Assembly (NCBI RefSeq): GCF_014201135.1
Contig: NZ_JACHDR010000001.1
Location: 1,116,001-1,180,000 of the forward strand
From: Neomicrococcus aestuarii
GTDB lineage: Bacteria; Actinomycetota; Actinomycetes; Actinomycetales; Micrococcaceae
Direction of reading: 5' to 3'
DNA: 64,000 nt
Under the pieces are notes generated by a model. The model saw nothing but the letters and a program-made list of their open reading frames with translations. It ran no database searches and was not told where the DNA came from. Numbering within the stretch: the first letter of the stretch is position 1; the number at the start of each line of letters is the position of its first letter. Shown piece by piece: positions 45,460 to 59,159 of the stretch. A program made the position numbers and the translations under genes.

Positions 45460-46860
45460 TCAGATAGCCTTTCCAGGATTCAAGATTCCCTGCGGATCAA
45501 AAACTTCCTTGATCTTGTATTGAAGTTCTCGAACCTGTTCGCTCTGTTCCCAACCGAGCCAACGAAGTTTGTACTGACCAACTCCATGCTCTCCAGTGAT
45601 GGTTCCTCCGATAGCGAGCGCTGACCGGATTGAATCATCGAGAGCGCGCTCCAACCGCGTCAGTCCCGCTTCGCCTTCTGCTGGATCGATCCAGAAAGTT
45701 GGGTGCAGATTGCCGTCGCCGGCATGAGCTACCGTGCGTACCCATACGTTGTGTCGCTCGGCAATGAGTCGAAGCTCGTGAACGTAATCCACCAGCTTGC
45801 TACGCGGAACTGCCACGTCCTCCCCCACACGGTAGACATCGTCTTGTTCGTCTCCTCGGCTCACCCGACGCATTTCGAGCAGCTTCATAGCTTGCGGATC
45901 ATCCGGTTCAAAGAGGGTCGCACCGAGTTTTGACAGCTGATCGCGGATTGCTTGCTCCTCGAGAAGCGCACCAAAACCGTCGGTCAAGGCCAACAGCAGG
46001 GCACCGCCGGTTCCTTGCAGTTGCGTACCGTGGATCGAATCGATGACCGCCATGACGCCATCGTCCAGCAACTCCAAGATGGCCGGCTGAATCCTTGCAC
46101 GGCCGATTTCAAGCACGCCCTGAGCGGCGGTCTCGATGTCTGGAAAAATCGCCGCGATCGCCCGCTGATTCTTGCTCAAGTAGCGAAGTCGAACAGTTGC
46201 ACTTACGACTATTCCTAAGGTTCCCTCTGAGCCGATGACTAGGGAAGTTAGATCATAGCCGGCAACACCTTTGAAGGTTTGCTTGCCCGTTTCGATGATA
46301 GAACCGTCAGCCATCACCACAGTAAGACCCAGTACCGAATCACGGGTCACACCGTACTTCGCGCAACGCAGACCACCAGCGTTAGTAGACACATTGCCAC
46401 CGATAGTGGACTGCTGATAGCTCGCCGGATCAGGCGCATACATAAGACCGTACTGCGCAACAGCGGCATTCAGGTCAGCGTTGACTACACCGGGCTCCAC
46501 TACGGCTATCTCGTCATCGGGACGAACCTCAATAATCCGATTCATGAGTTCGAGGGACAAGACAATGCAGCGTTCGATCGCGTGCGCCGCACCGGAAACG
46601 CCTGTACCCGCGCCGCGAGGAACCACACTGATTCGATGCGTTGACGCCCACCGTAGAGTGTTCTGCACGTCAGACACCGACTCCGCCAAAACCACAGCTA
46701 AGGGAAGATGCGGATCCTCAAGAGCACCCATATCCCGCTGATACTTGGTCAGCGCTTCGGAATCCCTCAACACTGAGGCAGCACCGGTATCAGCTAAAGT
46801 CTCCGTGAGTTCAGCAACAATTGACTCAAAATCATCAACGACATGAGATACGACTGGCAA
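45460..46860 (-). CDS. FAD-linked oxidase, glycolate oxidase/D-lactate dehydrogenase type (GlcD-like)
   Basis: A 466-residue flavoprotein. The FAD-binding PCMH domain (about 15-220) has PRGAGTGVSGAAHAI, CAKYGVTRDSVLGLTVVMADGS and GSEGTLGIV. The C-terminal FAD-oxidase domain ends in AHAGDGNLHPTFWID and GGTITGEHGVGQYKL, which place two conserved histidines and the Glu of the 2-hydroxyacid site. It oxidises an alpha-hydroxy acid such as glycolate or D-lactate; which one is not decided. The TTG at 46858-46860 has AGGAG at ideal spacing. It follows the SRPBCC gene by 11 bp. Confidence 0.9.
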   Translation of the reverse strand: MPVVSHVVDDFESIVAELTETLADTGAASVLRDSEALTKYQRDMGALEDPHLPLAVVLAESVSDVQNTLRWASTHRISVVPRGAGTGVSGAAHAIERCIVLSLELMNRIIEVRPDDEIAVVEPGVVNADLNAAVAQYGLMYAPDPASYQQSTIGGNVSTNAGGLRCAKYGVTRDSVLGLTVVMADGSIIETGKQTFKGVAGYDLTSLVIGSEGTLGIVVSATVRLRYLSKNQRAIAAIFPDIETAAQGVLEIGRARIQPAILELLDDGVMAVIDSIHGTQLQGTGGALLLALTDGFGALLEEQAIRDQLSKLGATLFEPDDPQAMKLLEMRRVSRGDEQDDVYRVGEDVAVPRSKLVDYVHELRLIAERHNVWVRTVAHAGDGNLHPTFWIDPAEGEAGLTRLERALDDSIRSALAIGGTITGEHGVGQYKLRWLGWEQSEQVRELQYKIKEVFDPQGILNPGKAI

Positions 46861-46871
46861 GATATTCACTC

Positions 46872-47366
46872 CTATGAATCCTGGCTGCGTGTATCGGCAC
46901 CCATAAATCGAGCGTAGTACCCCAGCACGTCTAGCCAACTAACGACAATAGGGTGCTGATCTTGCTCCAAAATTACTAGTGGAGCGTCTTGATCCACCGA
47001 TACGGTGGTGGCCGAAGGACCCTCAGCTGTAAAGCGGACGCTCACACGAGCCCGGGACGGATCCAGACTTTCCATCTCTAACAACCCACCGTGGACAACC
47101 TTCTGAACTTTTGCCCAGGGAAGCCAATGCCCCTCAACACTTTCTTCGCCCAGCTCACCATCCTCAATAGCAACGTGCGTGCCGCTGCCGAAGACTGTGT
47201 ACTCGGACGGCCACCACAGATGGAGGTAATCAATGAATCCCTCGAACGCCTGGTCTGGTTCGACCGGAACTTTCACGGCATGCGAGAGTTCAGCAGAGTC
47301 TCCTGCTGCACTAGTCGGCGATGCCGGCTCTTCAGGCGGCACGGCATGAGAAAAGAGTGAGTCCAT
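46872..47366 (-). CDS. SRPBCC-family protein (START/AHSA1-like)
   Basis: A 164-residue protein. After a Pro/Ser/Ala-rich N-terminus (1-28) comes an SRPBCC helix-grip pattern: SHAVKVPVEPDQAFEGFIDYLHLWWPSEYTVFG, HWLPWAKVQKVV, and VSVRFTAEGPSATTVSVDQD. It ends in a long helix (VSWLDVLGYYARFM). Such folds bind small hydrophobic ligands or act as cochaperone-like domains; the ligand is unknown. It is first of a two-gene unit with the GlcD-like oxidase. ATG 47366 lies just beyond the rRNA terminator. Confidence 0.8.
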   Translation of the reverse strand: MDSLFSHAVPPEEPASPTSAAGDSAELSHAVKVPVEPDQAFEGFIDYLHLWWPSEYTVFGSGTHVAIEDGELGEESVEGHWLPWAKVQKVVHGGLLEMESLDPSRARVSVRFTAEGPSATTVSVDQDAPLVILEQDQHPIVVSWLDVLGYYARFMGADTRSQDS

Positions 47367-47393
47367 CAGTCGATTCTAGTCTTTTAAAGAGTT

Positions 47394-47471
47394 GTAGCCC
47401 TGCTCGTGGGGGAGCGGGGCTACGTGGTTGTTAAAGTGTGGAAGACCCTCACGTCGTTGTGGGGGTCTTCC
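47394..47471 (-). terminator. Tandem rRNA operon terminators
   Basis: Two hairpins follow 5S. The first pairs 47440-47452 with 47459-47471 (about 12-13 bp); the second pairs 47394-47405 with 47412-47423 (12 bp, GTAGCCCTGCTC arm). T runs are weak, but tandem GC-rich stems past 5S are usual. Confidence 0.8.
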
Positions 47472-47482
47472 TGTAAGGGTTG

Positions 47483-47600
47483 TCCGGCGGTGTCCTACTC
47501 TCCCACACCCTCCCGGGTGCAGTACCATTGGCGCTGTGGGTCTTAGCTTCCGGGTTCGGGATGGGTCCGGGCGTTTCCCCCACGCTATGGCCGCCGTAAC
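47483..47600 (-). rRNA. rrf: 5S ribosomal RNA
   Basis: The minus strand begins GTTACGGCGGCCATAGCG and carries CCCATCCCGAACCCGGAAG. It ends near GGACACCGCCGG, about 118 nt, typical of Micrococcaceae 5S. The exact 3' end is uncertain by a few bases. Confidence 0.93.
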
Positions 47601-47837
47601 TTTGGCGAACCAGCAACGTTCCACAAGTTGTGGTGTTGGGTTCAAGTATTCACATATGGTGTGGTGTCTACCCCCTGGATCCCGTTCGCACGGTTCCGTT
47701 TGCACGGATCCCGTTCACACGTTGTGTGTTTTGGGGGTGGGGGTGGTTTGTTGTTTCGGTGCTGTATGGTGGACGCGGCAGCTTTTCTGCTGGAATGTTC
47801 TCCCCCATTTTTCACACGGTGTGTGTTGGGGTGTGTT

Positions 47838-52970
<5,133 letters not shown>

Positions 52971-53201
52971 AAAAATACAGACACCACCACACCACACGGG
53001 AAAACGCGTGATCGATGGCACCAAATTCAAACCCAGCAATAAAAAACCAACAACAAACCCAAAACGGATTCATCATCAGCAGTTATTACCGAAAAACTTC
53101 GGTATCAACAAACATGACACACTATTGAGATCTCAAACAACAGACACCTACCGCGTTTCTTTCGAGAACCATTTCTCGATCTCCGCTGCGGCGGCTTGTT
53201 C

Positions 53202-53230
53202 ACTTTACCGTGTTCTTGAACTTCAGTCAA
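53202..53230 (-). promoter_or_regulatory. rRNA operon promoter P1
   Basis: On the minus strand TTGACT (53225-53230) is separated by 17 bp from TAAAGT (53202-53207). It lies about 230 bp upstream of the 16S start. Confidence 0.75.
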
Positions 53231-53320
53231 ACCGAAGGTGAACACTTGGTTCCGTGCTTTGCGCTTTTCCCCGGAGTTTCGTCTTTCAGACTTTCTTTCC
53301 GGCGAGCGGCGCGAGATAAA

Positions 53321-53349
53321 ACTTTACTAGGGTTGCTGACACTTTGCAA
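53321..53349 (-). promoter_or_regulatory. rRNA operon promoter P2
   Basis: On the minus strand TTGCAA (53344-53349) is separated by 17 bp from TAAAGT (53321-53326). It has the same -10 and spacing as P1 and lies 119 bp further upstream. Confidence 0.7.
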
Positions 53350-53442
53350 ATCGGCGGTTGCTTCGTCTTTTCGGCAGCTCAAAAACCCCGGAATTCCGCC
53401 GAACTTCCCTACACCCCACACGGGTGAACAGCCGGTTAACGA

Positions 53443-53486
53443 GCAAAGGCGACGAAACTCTTTTTCGAGAGCTCCGTCACCTTTGC
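53443..53486 (-). terminator. Hairpin downstream of mak-glgB
   Basis: A 12-bp stem (53443-53454 with 53475-53486; one G-U pair) lies 40 bp past the mak-glgB stop and before the rRNA promoters. It lacks a T tract, so it may insulate the operons rather than act as a classical terminator. Confidence 0.55.
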
Positions 53487-53524
53487 GGGTCGATTTTCAG
53501 ACTTTTACTTTCAGATCCGCGTCT

Positions 53525-56500
53525 TTAAGCGGTTTTGCGCCGGTAAATCGCTGCACCGAGCGGCGGCAACGTCACGATTGCACGTGCCGGCATCGCGAAT
53601 TTGGCTTCGTTGCTTGCGGAAATAGCCCCGGAATTCACGACACCAGATCCACCCCACGCGGCGTCGTCGGAATTGAAAATCTCTTCCCACTCCCCCGCAG
53701 CCGGCAAACCTAGTTCGAACCCCTCTCGAGGTGACCCGGCAAAGTTCACGGCGACAACCACTTCTTCGCCTGCTCGGTTGCGGCGAAGGTAGGACAACGT
53801 ACTGCCCTCGCTGTCGTTGGAATCGATCCACTGGAAACCAGAAGGATCGTTATCCAACTCCCACAGCGCCGAGTTCTCGGTATACACGCGGTTCAGTTCC
53901 TTCACCATGTGCTGCACGCCGGAGTGCTCAGGCTTTTCGGTGAGCCACCAGTCAAGGCCAGCTGCTTCATTCCACTCGGCATCCTGGGCGTATTCGGTGC
54001 CCATAAAGATCAGCTGCTTACCCGGGTGAGTCCACTGGAAGGCAATATAAGCACGCACGTTAGCGAGCTGCTTCCACCGGTCCCCCGGCATCTTGCGAAG
54101 CAAGGAACCCTTGCCGTGCACCACTTCGTCATGCGAAATCGGCAGGATGAAGTTCTCCGTCCACGCGTACACGAGGCCAAACGTCATCTTGTCGTGGTGC
54201 CACGCGCGGTTCACGGGATCCTCTTGCATGTACTCGAGCGAGTCATGCATCCAGCCCATGTTCCACTTGATGCCAAAGCCCAAGCCGCCGTTGCTGGTGG
54301 GGCGAGTGACGCCATCGAACGCGGTGGATTCTTCGGCGATCATGACAGCGCCAGGCGCCACCTTGTAGACCGTGGCGTTCACTTCTTGCAAGAAGCGGAT
54401 CGCTTCCAGGTTTTCGCGGCCACCGAAAGCGTTGGGTTCCCACTGCCCGTGTTCGCGGGAGTAGTCCAAGTACAGCATCGACGCCACAGCATCCACGCGC
54501 AGTCCATCGATGTGGAATTCCTGGAACCAGTACAGCGCATTGGCTACCAAGAAATTGCGGACTTCGTTGCGGCCGAAGTCGAAGATAAGGGTGCCCCAGT
54601 CAGGGTGTTCGCCACGGCGAGGATCCGGGTGCTCGTAAAGCGGCTGACCATCAAACTTGGCCAGCGCCCACTCATCCTTCGGGAAGTGCGCGGGGACCCA
54701 GTCAACAATCACGCCGATTCCGGCCTGGTGGAGCGTATCCACGAGGTAGCGGAAATCATCCGGGGAGCCGAAGCGCGAGGTAGGCGCGTAGTAGCCGGTG
54801 ACTTGGTAACCCCATGAGCCACCAAAAGGGTGCTCGGCAACAGGCAAGAACTCCACGTGGGTGAAGCCCTGCCAACCCACATATTCTGCGAGTTGACGCG
54901 CGAGTTCGCGGTAGTTCAACCCTGGTCGCCATGAGCCCAAGTGCACTTCGTACACGCTCATGGGTCCGTTGTGCGGGTCATTCGCAACGCGCTGCGCCAT
55001 CCACTCGTCGTCGTTGAAGCCGTAGTTGCTTTCTTCGACCACGGATCCGGTAAGCGGTGGAATTTCGGTGGCGCGGGCCAGCGGATCCGCCTTGTCTCGC
55101 CACTGTCCGTCCTTGCCACGGATCTCAAACTTGTAGATATCTCCGGCAGCGGCACCCGGGACGAAAATTTCCCAAATACCGGTGTGCCCCATGGAACGCA
55201 TCGCGTGGATGGAGCCATCCCAGTTGTTGAACGTGCCTTTGACTCGGACGTTTTCAGCGTTTGGTGCCCAGACGGCGAAGCTCACGCCCGTGGTTTCACC
55301 CAACAGGGACGAGTAGCGCTGCACGTGCGCGCCGAGGACTTCCCACAAACGTTCGTGGCGGCCTTCGCCCACCAGGTGCATGTCCAGTTCGCCCAAAGTT
55401 GGCAAGTGACGGTACGGGTCATCCTCAACAACGGGATCTTCGTCAGTCCAGCGGGTTTCCACCCGATAATCCGGCGCGTGGCCCGGAATCTCGGCTTTCA
55501 TCACGGCAGTCCACACACCAGCATGCTCATGATGCATGGGCAGCGAACCGTTCTTGGTGATGATTTCCACGCTCTTGGCAAACGGGCGACGGACGCGAAT
55601 GGTCACGAAATCGTTGTCATGTAAATGCGCGCCCAGCACGGAGTGTGGCGCGAAGTATTCACCGTTGCCAACGGCTTGCAGGATGTCCTGAGCCACCGGA
55701 AGCGGCTTCGCGTCACGCGCCATCCGAACTGGAGTAGCCGCTTCATCACCAGTCGCAATGAAACTAGGTGACTCCACACCCGATACTTCCGGGGTTGCGG
55801 CGTTCACGCCGGAGGTGGTCAATGAGTTGGCATCGTCAGTAGCGGAGATGGTTGATTCCTCGTTGGTTTCTGGTGAAATGGCGGACGTTGTTGGGACACT
55901 GGTGGGCGCCTGATCGAGGATCTCGCGCACGGCACCGGCCGGAACGGGGATCCACGAAGGACGGTTCTGCTGCTCGTAGGCCACCTCATACAAGGCCTTA
56001 TCCAGCCACAATCCCTTGAACAACGCAGAGTTTGTGTCTACCTTTTGACCGGTTTCCTCGGCATAGCCCTGCAAGAACGCCTCACGCGCAGCGCGAGCCC
56101 ACGCAGAGTGATCGGTGCATGATTCAGAGGATCCCTCGCCATCCGCGTGATGATCGGCGACTCCCGCGGCGTAGTCGAAGGAACGCAACATTCCCACCAC
56201 ATCGCGCAGCGCAACATCATGCTGCGAGCGCTCATCGGCAGAACGCAACGGTTCGCCTTCAAAGTCCAGAACGGTCCAGCCGCGCGCTTTCGAACGGAGC
56301 ACCTGGCCCAAGTGGTAATCGCCGTGAATACGCTGCAATGCGGGCAATTCCCGCACGTCATCAATTTCGGCGAGCACAGCGTCGATTCCGGCGTCGTAAT
56401 CACCTACAGATGAACCCACCGCGCGCCAACCGCGCTCAATGCGTCGGCGAAGTGACTGCGTGAAGCGAGCTGCGTCGTCGTCCTCAACGGCCCTTGTCCC

Positions 56501-57361
56501 CGCAACGGAGCGCAAGGATTCGTGCAGCCGGGCCGTCGTGCGGCCAATTTCGCGAGCCTCCCGCGTGAAATCACGGTCCTGAATCGCGGCAATGGAGGCA
56601 ATACGCCACGCGTCCTTGCTGCCCGGAATGAACTCGCGAATCACGGACAACGCGCCGGATTCGGGCTGCGCGTCCTCAGCAATCGCGCCCAAATCCCACG
56701 TGCCCACCACTTCACCGTGCGTCAGCGGGACGTCGCGGGACCCAGCCTGCGTCAGCAAGGAACCCAACTCCACGTCCGGGTTCACGCCAGGAACGGGTAC
56801 GCGGAAGAACTTGATGATGACATCGCCTTCAGCGGACTGCACCACTACCGAAGTATTGGACTGCTCCCCACCCAAAACGCCCGCCACCAGCGGCATCGCA
56901 AAGGCGGAACGCGCAGCGAACTCCGGCGTGGGCCGGCCCTCAGCGCCACCCGTCCGATTCCCACGGCGCACCATTTCCAGCCACGCGGCGACAAACGCCG
57001 GATCGTGAGTGCCGTCGTAGACGAACACCGTGGGCTGACCAGCCTCAGTCAGCAAGCCCAAGAGCGCAGCCTCAATATCAGCCTGGTCATCCTCGTCGGC
57101 AGCCACCAGCGGCTTCAGACGGAAGGACAGCGGCACGTGCACCACGGCCGTATCAGCAGCCGGAGAATCTACCGCCAACAGCACAGACTCCAAGCTCGCT
57201 ACGCCGCGAGGCTCGTCCAACGCCACGGTTCCGGCCACGCGCAGCGAGAATTCTCGCCCGCGCGCCGGGAACCAACGCTGCTGCTCAAGCCACTCCGAAA
57301 GCAGCGTCAACAACGCCGGGTTCTCGGAGTTGGGGATGATGTTGCTTTCGTCGATGCTCAT
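53525..57361 (-). CDS. glgB: Maltokinase-glycogen branching enzyme fusion
   Basis: A 1278-residue bifunctional protein. Residues 1-482 are maltokinase (Mak/Pep2), which makes maltose 1-phosphate from maltose and ATP: IHGDYHLGQVL near 345 and TVLDFEGEPLR just after. Residues 483-550 are a Ser/Thr/Glu-rich linker. Residues 551-1278 are GlgB (GH13): DGLRVDAVASMLYLDYSRE (nucleophile Asp, about 950), MIAEESTAFDG (Glu, about 1008) and ISHDEVVHGKGSL (Asp, about 1079). ATG 57361 lies 5 bp from the treS stop. In many actinobacteria Mak is separate or fused to TreS. It is the last gene of the GlgE operon. Confidence 0.95.
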   Translation of the reverse strand: MSIDESNIIPNSENPALLTLLSEWLEQQRWFPARGREFSLRVAGTVALDEPRGVASLESVLLAVDSPAADTAVVHVPLSFRLKPLVAADEDDQADIEAALLGLLTEAGQPTVFVYDGTHDPAFVAAWLEMVRRGNRTGGAEGRPTPEFAARSAFAMPLVAGVLGGEQSNTSVVVQSAEGDVIIKFFRVPVPGVNPDVELGSLLTQAGSRDVPLTHGEVVGTWDLGAIAEDAQPESGALSVIREFIPGSKDAWRIASIAAIQDRDFTREAREIGRTTARLHESLRSVAGTRAVEDDDAARFTQSLRRRIERGWRAVGSSVGDYDAGIDAVLAEIDDVRELPALQRIHGDYHLGQVLRSKARGWTVLDFEGEPLRSADERSQHDVALRDVVGMLRSFDYAAGVADHHADGEGSSESCTDHSAWARAAREAFLQGYAEETGQKVDTNSALFKGLWLDKALYEVAYEQQNRPSWIPVPAGAVREILDQAPTSVPTTSAISPETNEESTISATDDANSLTTSGVNAATPEVSGVESPSFIATGDEAATPVRMARDAKPLPVAQDILQAVGNGEYFAPHSVLGAHLHDNDFVTIRVRRPFAKSVEIITKNGSLPMHHEHAGVWTAVMKAEIPGHAPDYRVETRWTDEDPVVEDDPYRHLPTLGELDMHLVGEGRHERLWEVLGAHVQRYSSLLGETTGVSFAVWAPNAENVRVKGTFNNWDGSIHAMRSMGHTGIWEIFVPGAAAGDIYKFEIRGKDGQWRDKADPLARATEIPPLTGSVVEESNYGFNDDEWMAQRVANDPHNGPMSVYEVHLGSWRPGLNYRELARQLAEYVGWQGFTHVEFLPVAEHPFGGSWGYQVTGYYAPTSRFGSPDDFRYLVDTLHQAGIGVIVDWVPAHFPKDEWALAKFDGQPLYEHPDPRRGEHPDWGTLIFDFGRNEVRNFLVANALYWFQEFHIDGLRVDAVASMLYLDYSREHGQWEPNAFGGRENLEAIRFLQEVNATVYKVAPGAVMIAEESTAFDGVTRPTSNGGLGFGIKWNMGWMHDSLEYMQEDPVNRAWHHDKMTFGLVYAWTENFILPISHDEVVHGKGSLLRKMPGDRWKQLANVRAYIAFQWTHPGKQLIFMGTEYAQDAEWNEAAGLDWWLTEKPEHSGVQHMVKELNRVYTENSALWELDNDPSGFQWIDSNDSEGSTLSYLRRNRAGEEVVVAVNFAGSPREGFELGLPAAGEWEEIFNSDDAAWGGSGVVNSGAISASNEAKFAMPARAIVTLPPLGAAIYRRKTA

Positions 57362-57365
57362 AGCG

Positions 57366-59159
57366 TTAGCTTGCCTCCTGGCGTCCGTGAAAGGGAGTAA
57401 TGACCGGTAGCGAGGTTGTCGCCGGCGAAGAAACATCAGACTTCGGCGAGCGCACGCGCAGCCAGTAGAAGCCCTGGGATCCAAGCGAAATGGTGGCGTG
57501 ACCATCGGCAGACACCGGCGGGAAGACATGTCCGCCGAAGACATCGCGCAAGCCGCGCTCCGCGTAATCCGGCAAACGCAGTTCCGCGCTCACAGGGTGC
57601 TGGGACAAGTTGTACACGCACAGAATCTGTTCGGCTGCGCCGGATTCCACGTGCAAGTCCTCTTCCAGCTGCACATCGGTGGATTCGCGCAAGAACGCGA
57701 GCACTTGCGGCGAGGACGTCTCCACGTTGCGGTAGGTACCGGTGCCGAACACCGGGTGCTGTCGGCGCACGCCGAGCATTTGACGCAGCCAGTGCAGCAT
57801 CGATGACGAGTGCGCGAGCTGCTGCTCGACGTTCACGGTGGCGAAGTTGTAGACGAGCGACTGAATCACCGGCAAGTACAGCTTGCCGGGATCCGCGCTC
57901 GAGAAACCGGCGTTGCGGTCCGGGTTCCACTGCATCGGCGTACGGGACGCGTCGCGGTCTTCCAACCAAATGTTGTCGCCCATGCCGATCTCGTCCCCGT
58001 AGTACAGGAACGGGCTGCCGGGCAGGGCGAGCAAGAGGGCGTGGATGAGCTCGAGCTCAGAACGGGAGTTATCCAGCAACGGCGCCAAACGGCGGCGAAT
58101 ACCCACGTTGGCGCGCATGCGTGAATCTGGCGCGTACCAGCCCAGCATCGCTTCGCGCTCGGCGGGCGTGACCATTTCGAGGGTCAGCTCGTCGTGGTTA
58201 CGCAAGAACGTTCCCCACTGGGTTCCGGCAGGAATCTCCGGGGTGTGTTCCATGGCCTCAATGATGGGTCCGGCCTGCTGATCACGCAGCGCGTAGTAAA
58301 TCTTCGGCATGATCGGGAAGTGGAAGCACATGTGGCATTCGGGCGCTTCTTCCGTACCGAAGTACTCCACCACTTCAGCCGGTGGCTGGTTGGCTTCGGC
58401 GATGATGATGCGGCCCGGGTACTCGCGGTCCACCATGGAGCGCAGGTCCCGCAAGAAATCGTGGGTTCCTGGCAAGTTTTCGCAGTTGGTCCCGTCTTCT
58501 TCGAAGAGGTACGGGATGGCGTCAGCGCGGAAGCCGTCCACGCCGAGGTCCAGCCAGAATCGCACCACGTTGAACATGGCCTCATGCACGGCCGGGTTCT
58601 CAAAGTTCAGGTCTGGCTGGTGGCTGAAGAAGCGGTGCCAGAAGAACTGGCGGCGCACGGGGTCAAAGGACCAGTTGGACTCTTCCGTGTCAATGAAGAT
58701 GATGCGGGCATCCTGGTACTTCTCATCCGTATCGCTCCACACGTAGAAATCGCCGTACGGGCCGTCGGGGTCCTTGCGCGATTCTTGGAACCACGGGTGC
58801 TGATCACTGGTGTGGTTCATGGGGAGGTCGATGATGACGCGCAACCCGCGCGCGTGCGCTTCAGAGACCAGGCGGCGGAAGTCGCCGAGCGTACCGAATT
58901 CGTCCAGCACGTCCTCGTAGTCCGAGATATCGTAGCCGCCGTCTTTCAACGGTGACTTGTAGAACGGTGGCACCCACAGGCAGTCGATGCCGAGCCACTG
59001 CAGGTAGTCGAGCTTGTCAATCAGCCCGGAAAGATCGCCCACACCGTCGCCGTTGGAATCGGCGAAGGCGCGGACGAGGACTTCGTAGAATACGGCTTTG
59101 CGGTGCCAATCGGGGTCATGGGAAATGCCCGGTGCGTGCAGTTGAAATGGATTAGCCAC
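57366..59159 (-). CDS. treS: Trehalose synthase (maltose alpha-D-glucosyltransferase)
   Basis: A 597-residue GH13 isomerase interconverting trehalose and maltose. It begins near DPDWHRKAVFYEVLVRAFADSNGDG. Motifs are DLPMNHTSDQHPWFQ, DGFRADAIPYLFEED (nucleophile Asp, about 210), IIIAEANQPPAEVVEYFG (Glu, about 250) and FLRNHDELTLEM (Asp). GTG 59159 is chosen because GAGG lies 6 nt upstream and the family N-terminus starts there; it overlaps the glgE stop by 8 bp. Maltose made here is passed to the maltokinase domain encoded next. Confidence 0.95.
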   Translation of the reverse strand: MANPFQLHAPGISHDPDWHRKAVFYEVLVRAFADSNGDGVGDLSGLIDKLDYLQWLGIDCLWVPPFYKSPLKDGGYDISDYEDVLDEFGTLGDFRRLVSEAHARGLRVIIDLPMNHTSDQHPWFQESRKDPDGPYGDFYVWSDTDEKYQDARIIFIDTEESNWSFDPVRRQFFWHRFFSHQPDLNFENPAVHEAMFNVVRFWLDLGVDGFRADAIPYLFEEDGTNCENLPGTHDFLRDLRSMVDREYPGRIIIAEANQPPAEVVEYFGTEEAPECHMCFHFPIMPKIYYALRDQQAGPIIEAMEHTPEIPAGTQWGTFLRNHDELTLEMVTPAEREAMLGWYAPDSRMRANVGIRRRLAPLLDNSRSELELIHALLLALPGSPFLYYGDEIGMGDNIWLEDRDASRTPMQWNPDRNAGFSSADPGKLYLPVIQSLVYNFATVNVEQQLAHSSSMLHWLRQMLGVRRQHPVFGTGTYRNVETSSPQVLAFLRESTDVQLEEDLHVESGAAEQILCVYNLSQHPVSAELRLPDYAERGLRDVFGGHVFPPVSADGHATISLGSQGFYWLRVRSPKSDVSSPATTSLPVITPFHGRQEAS

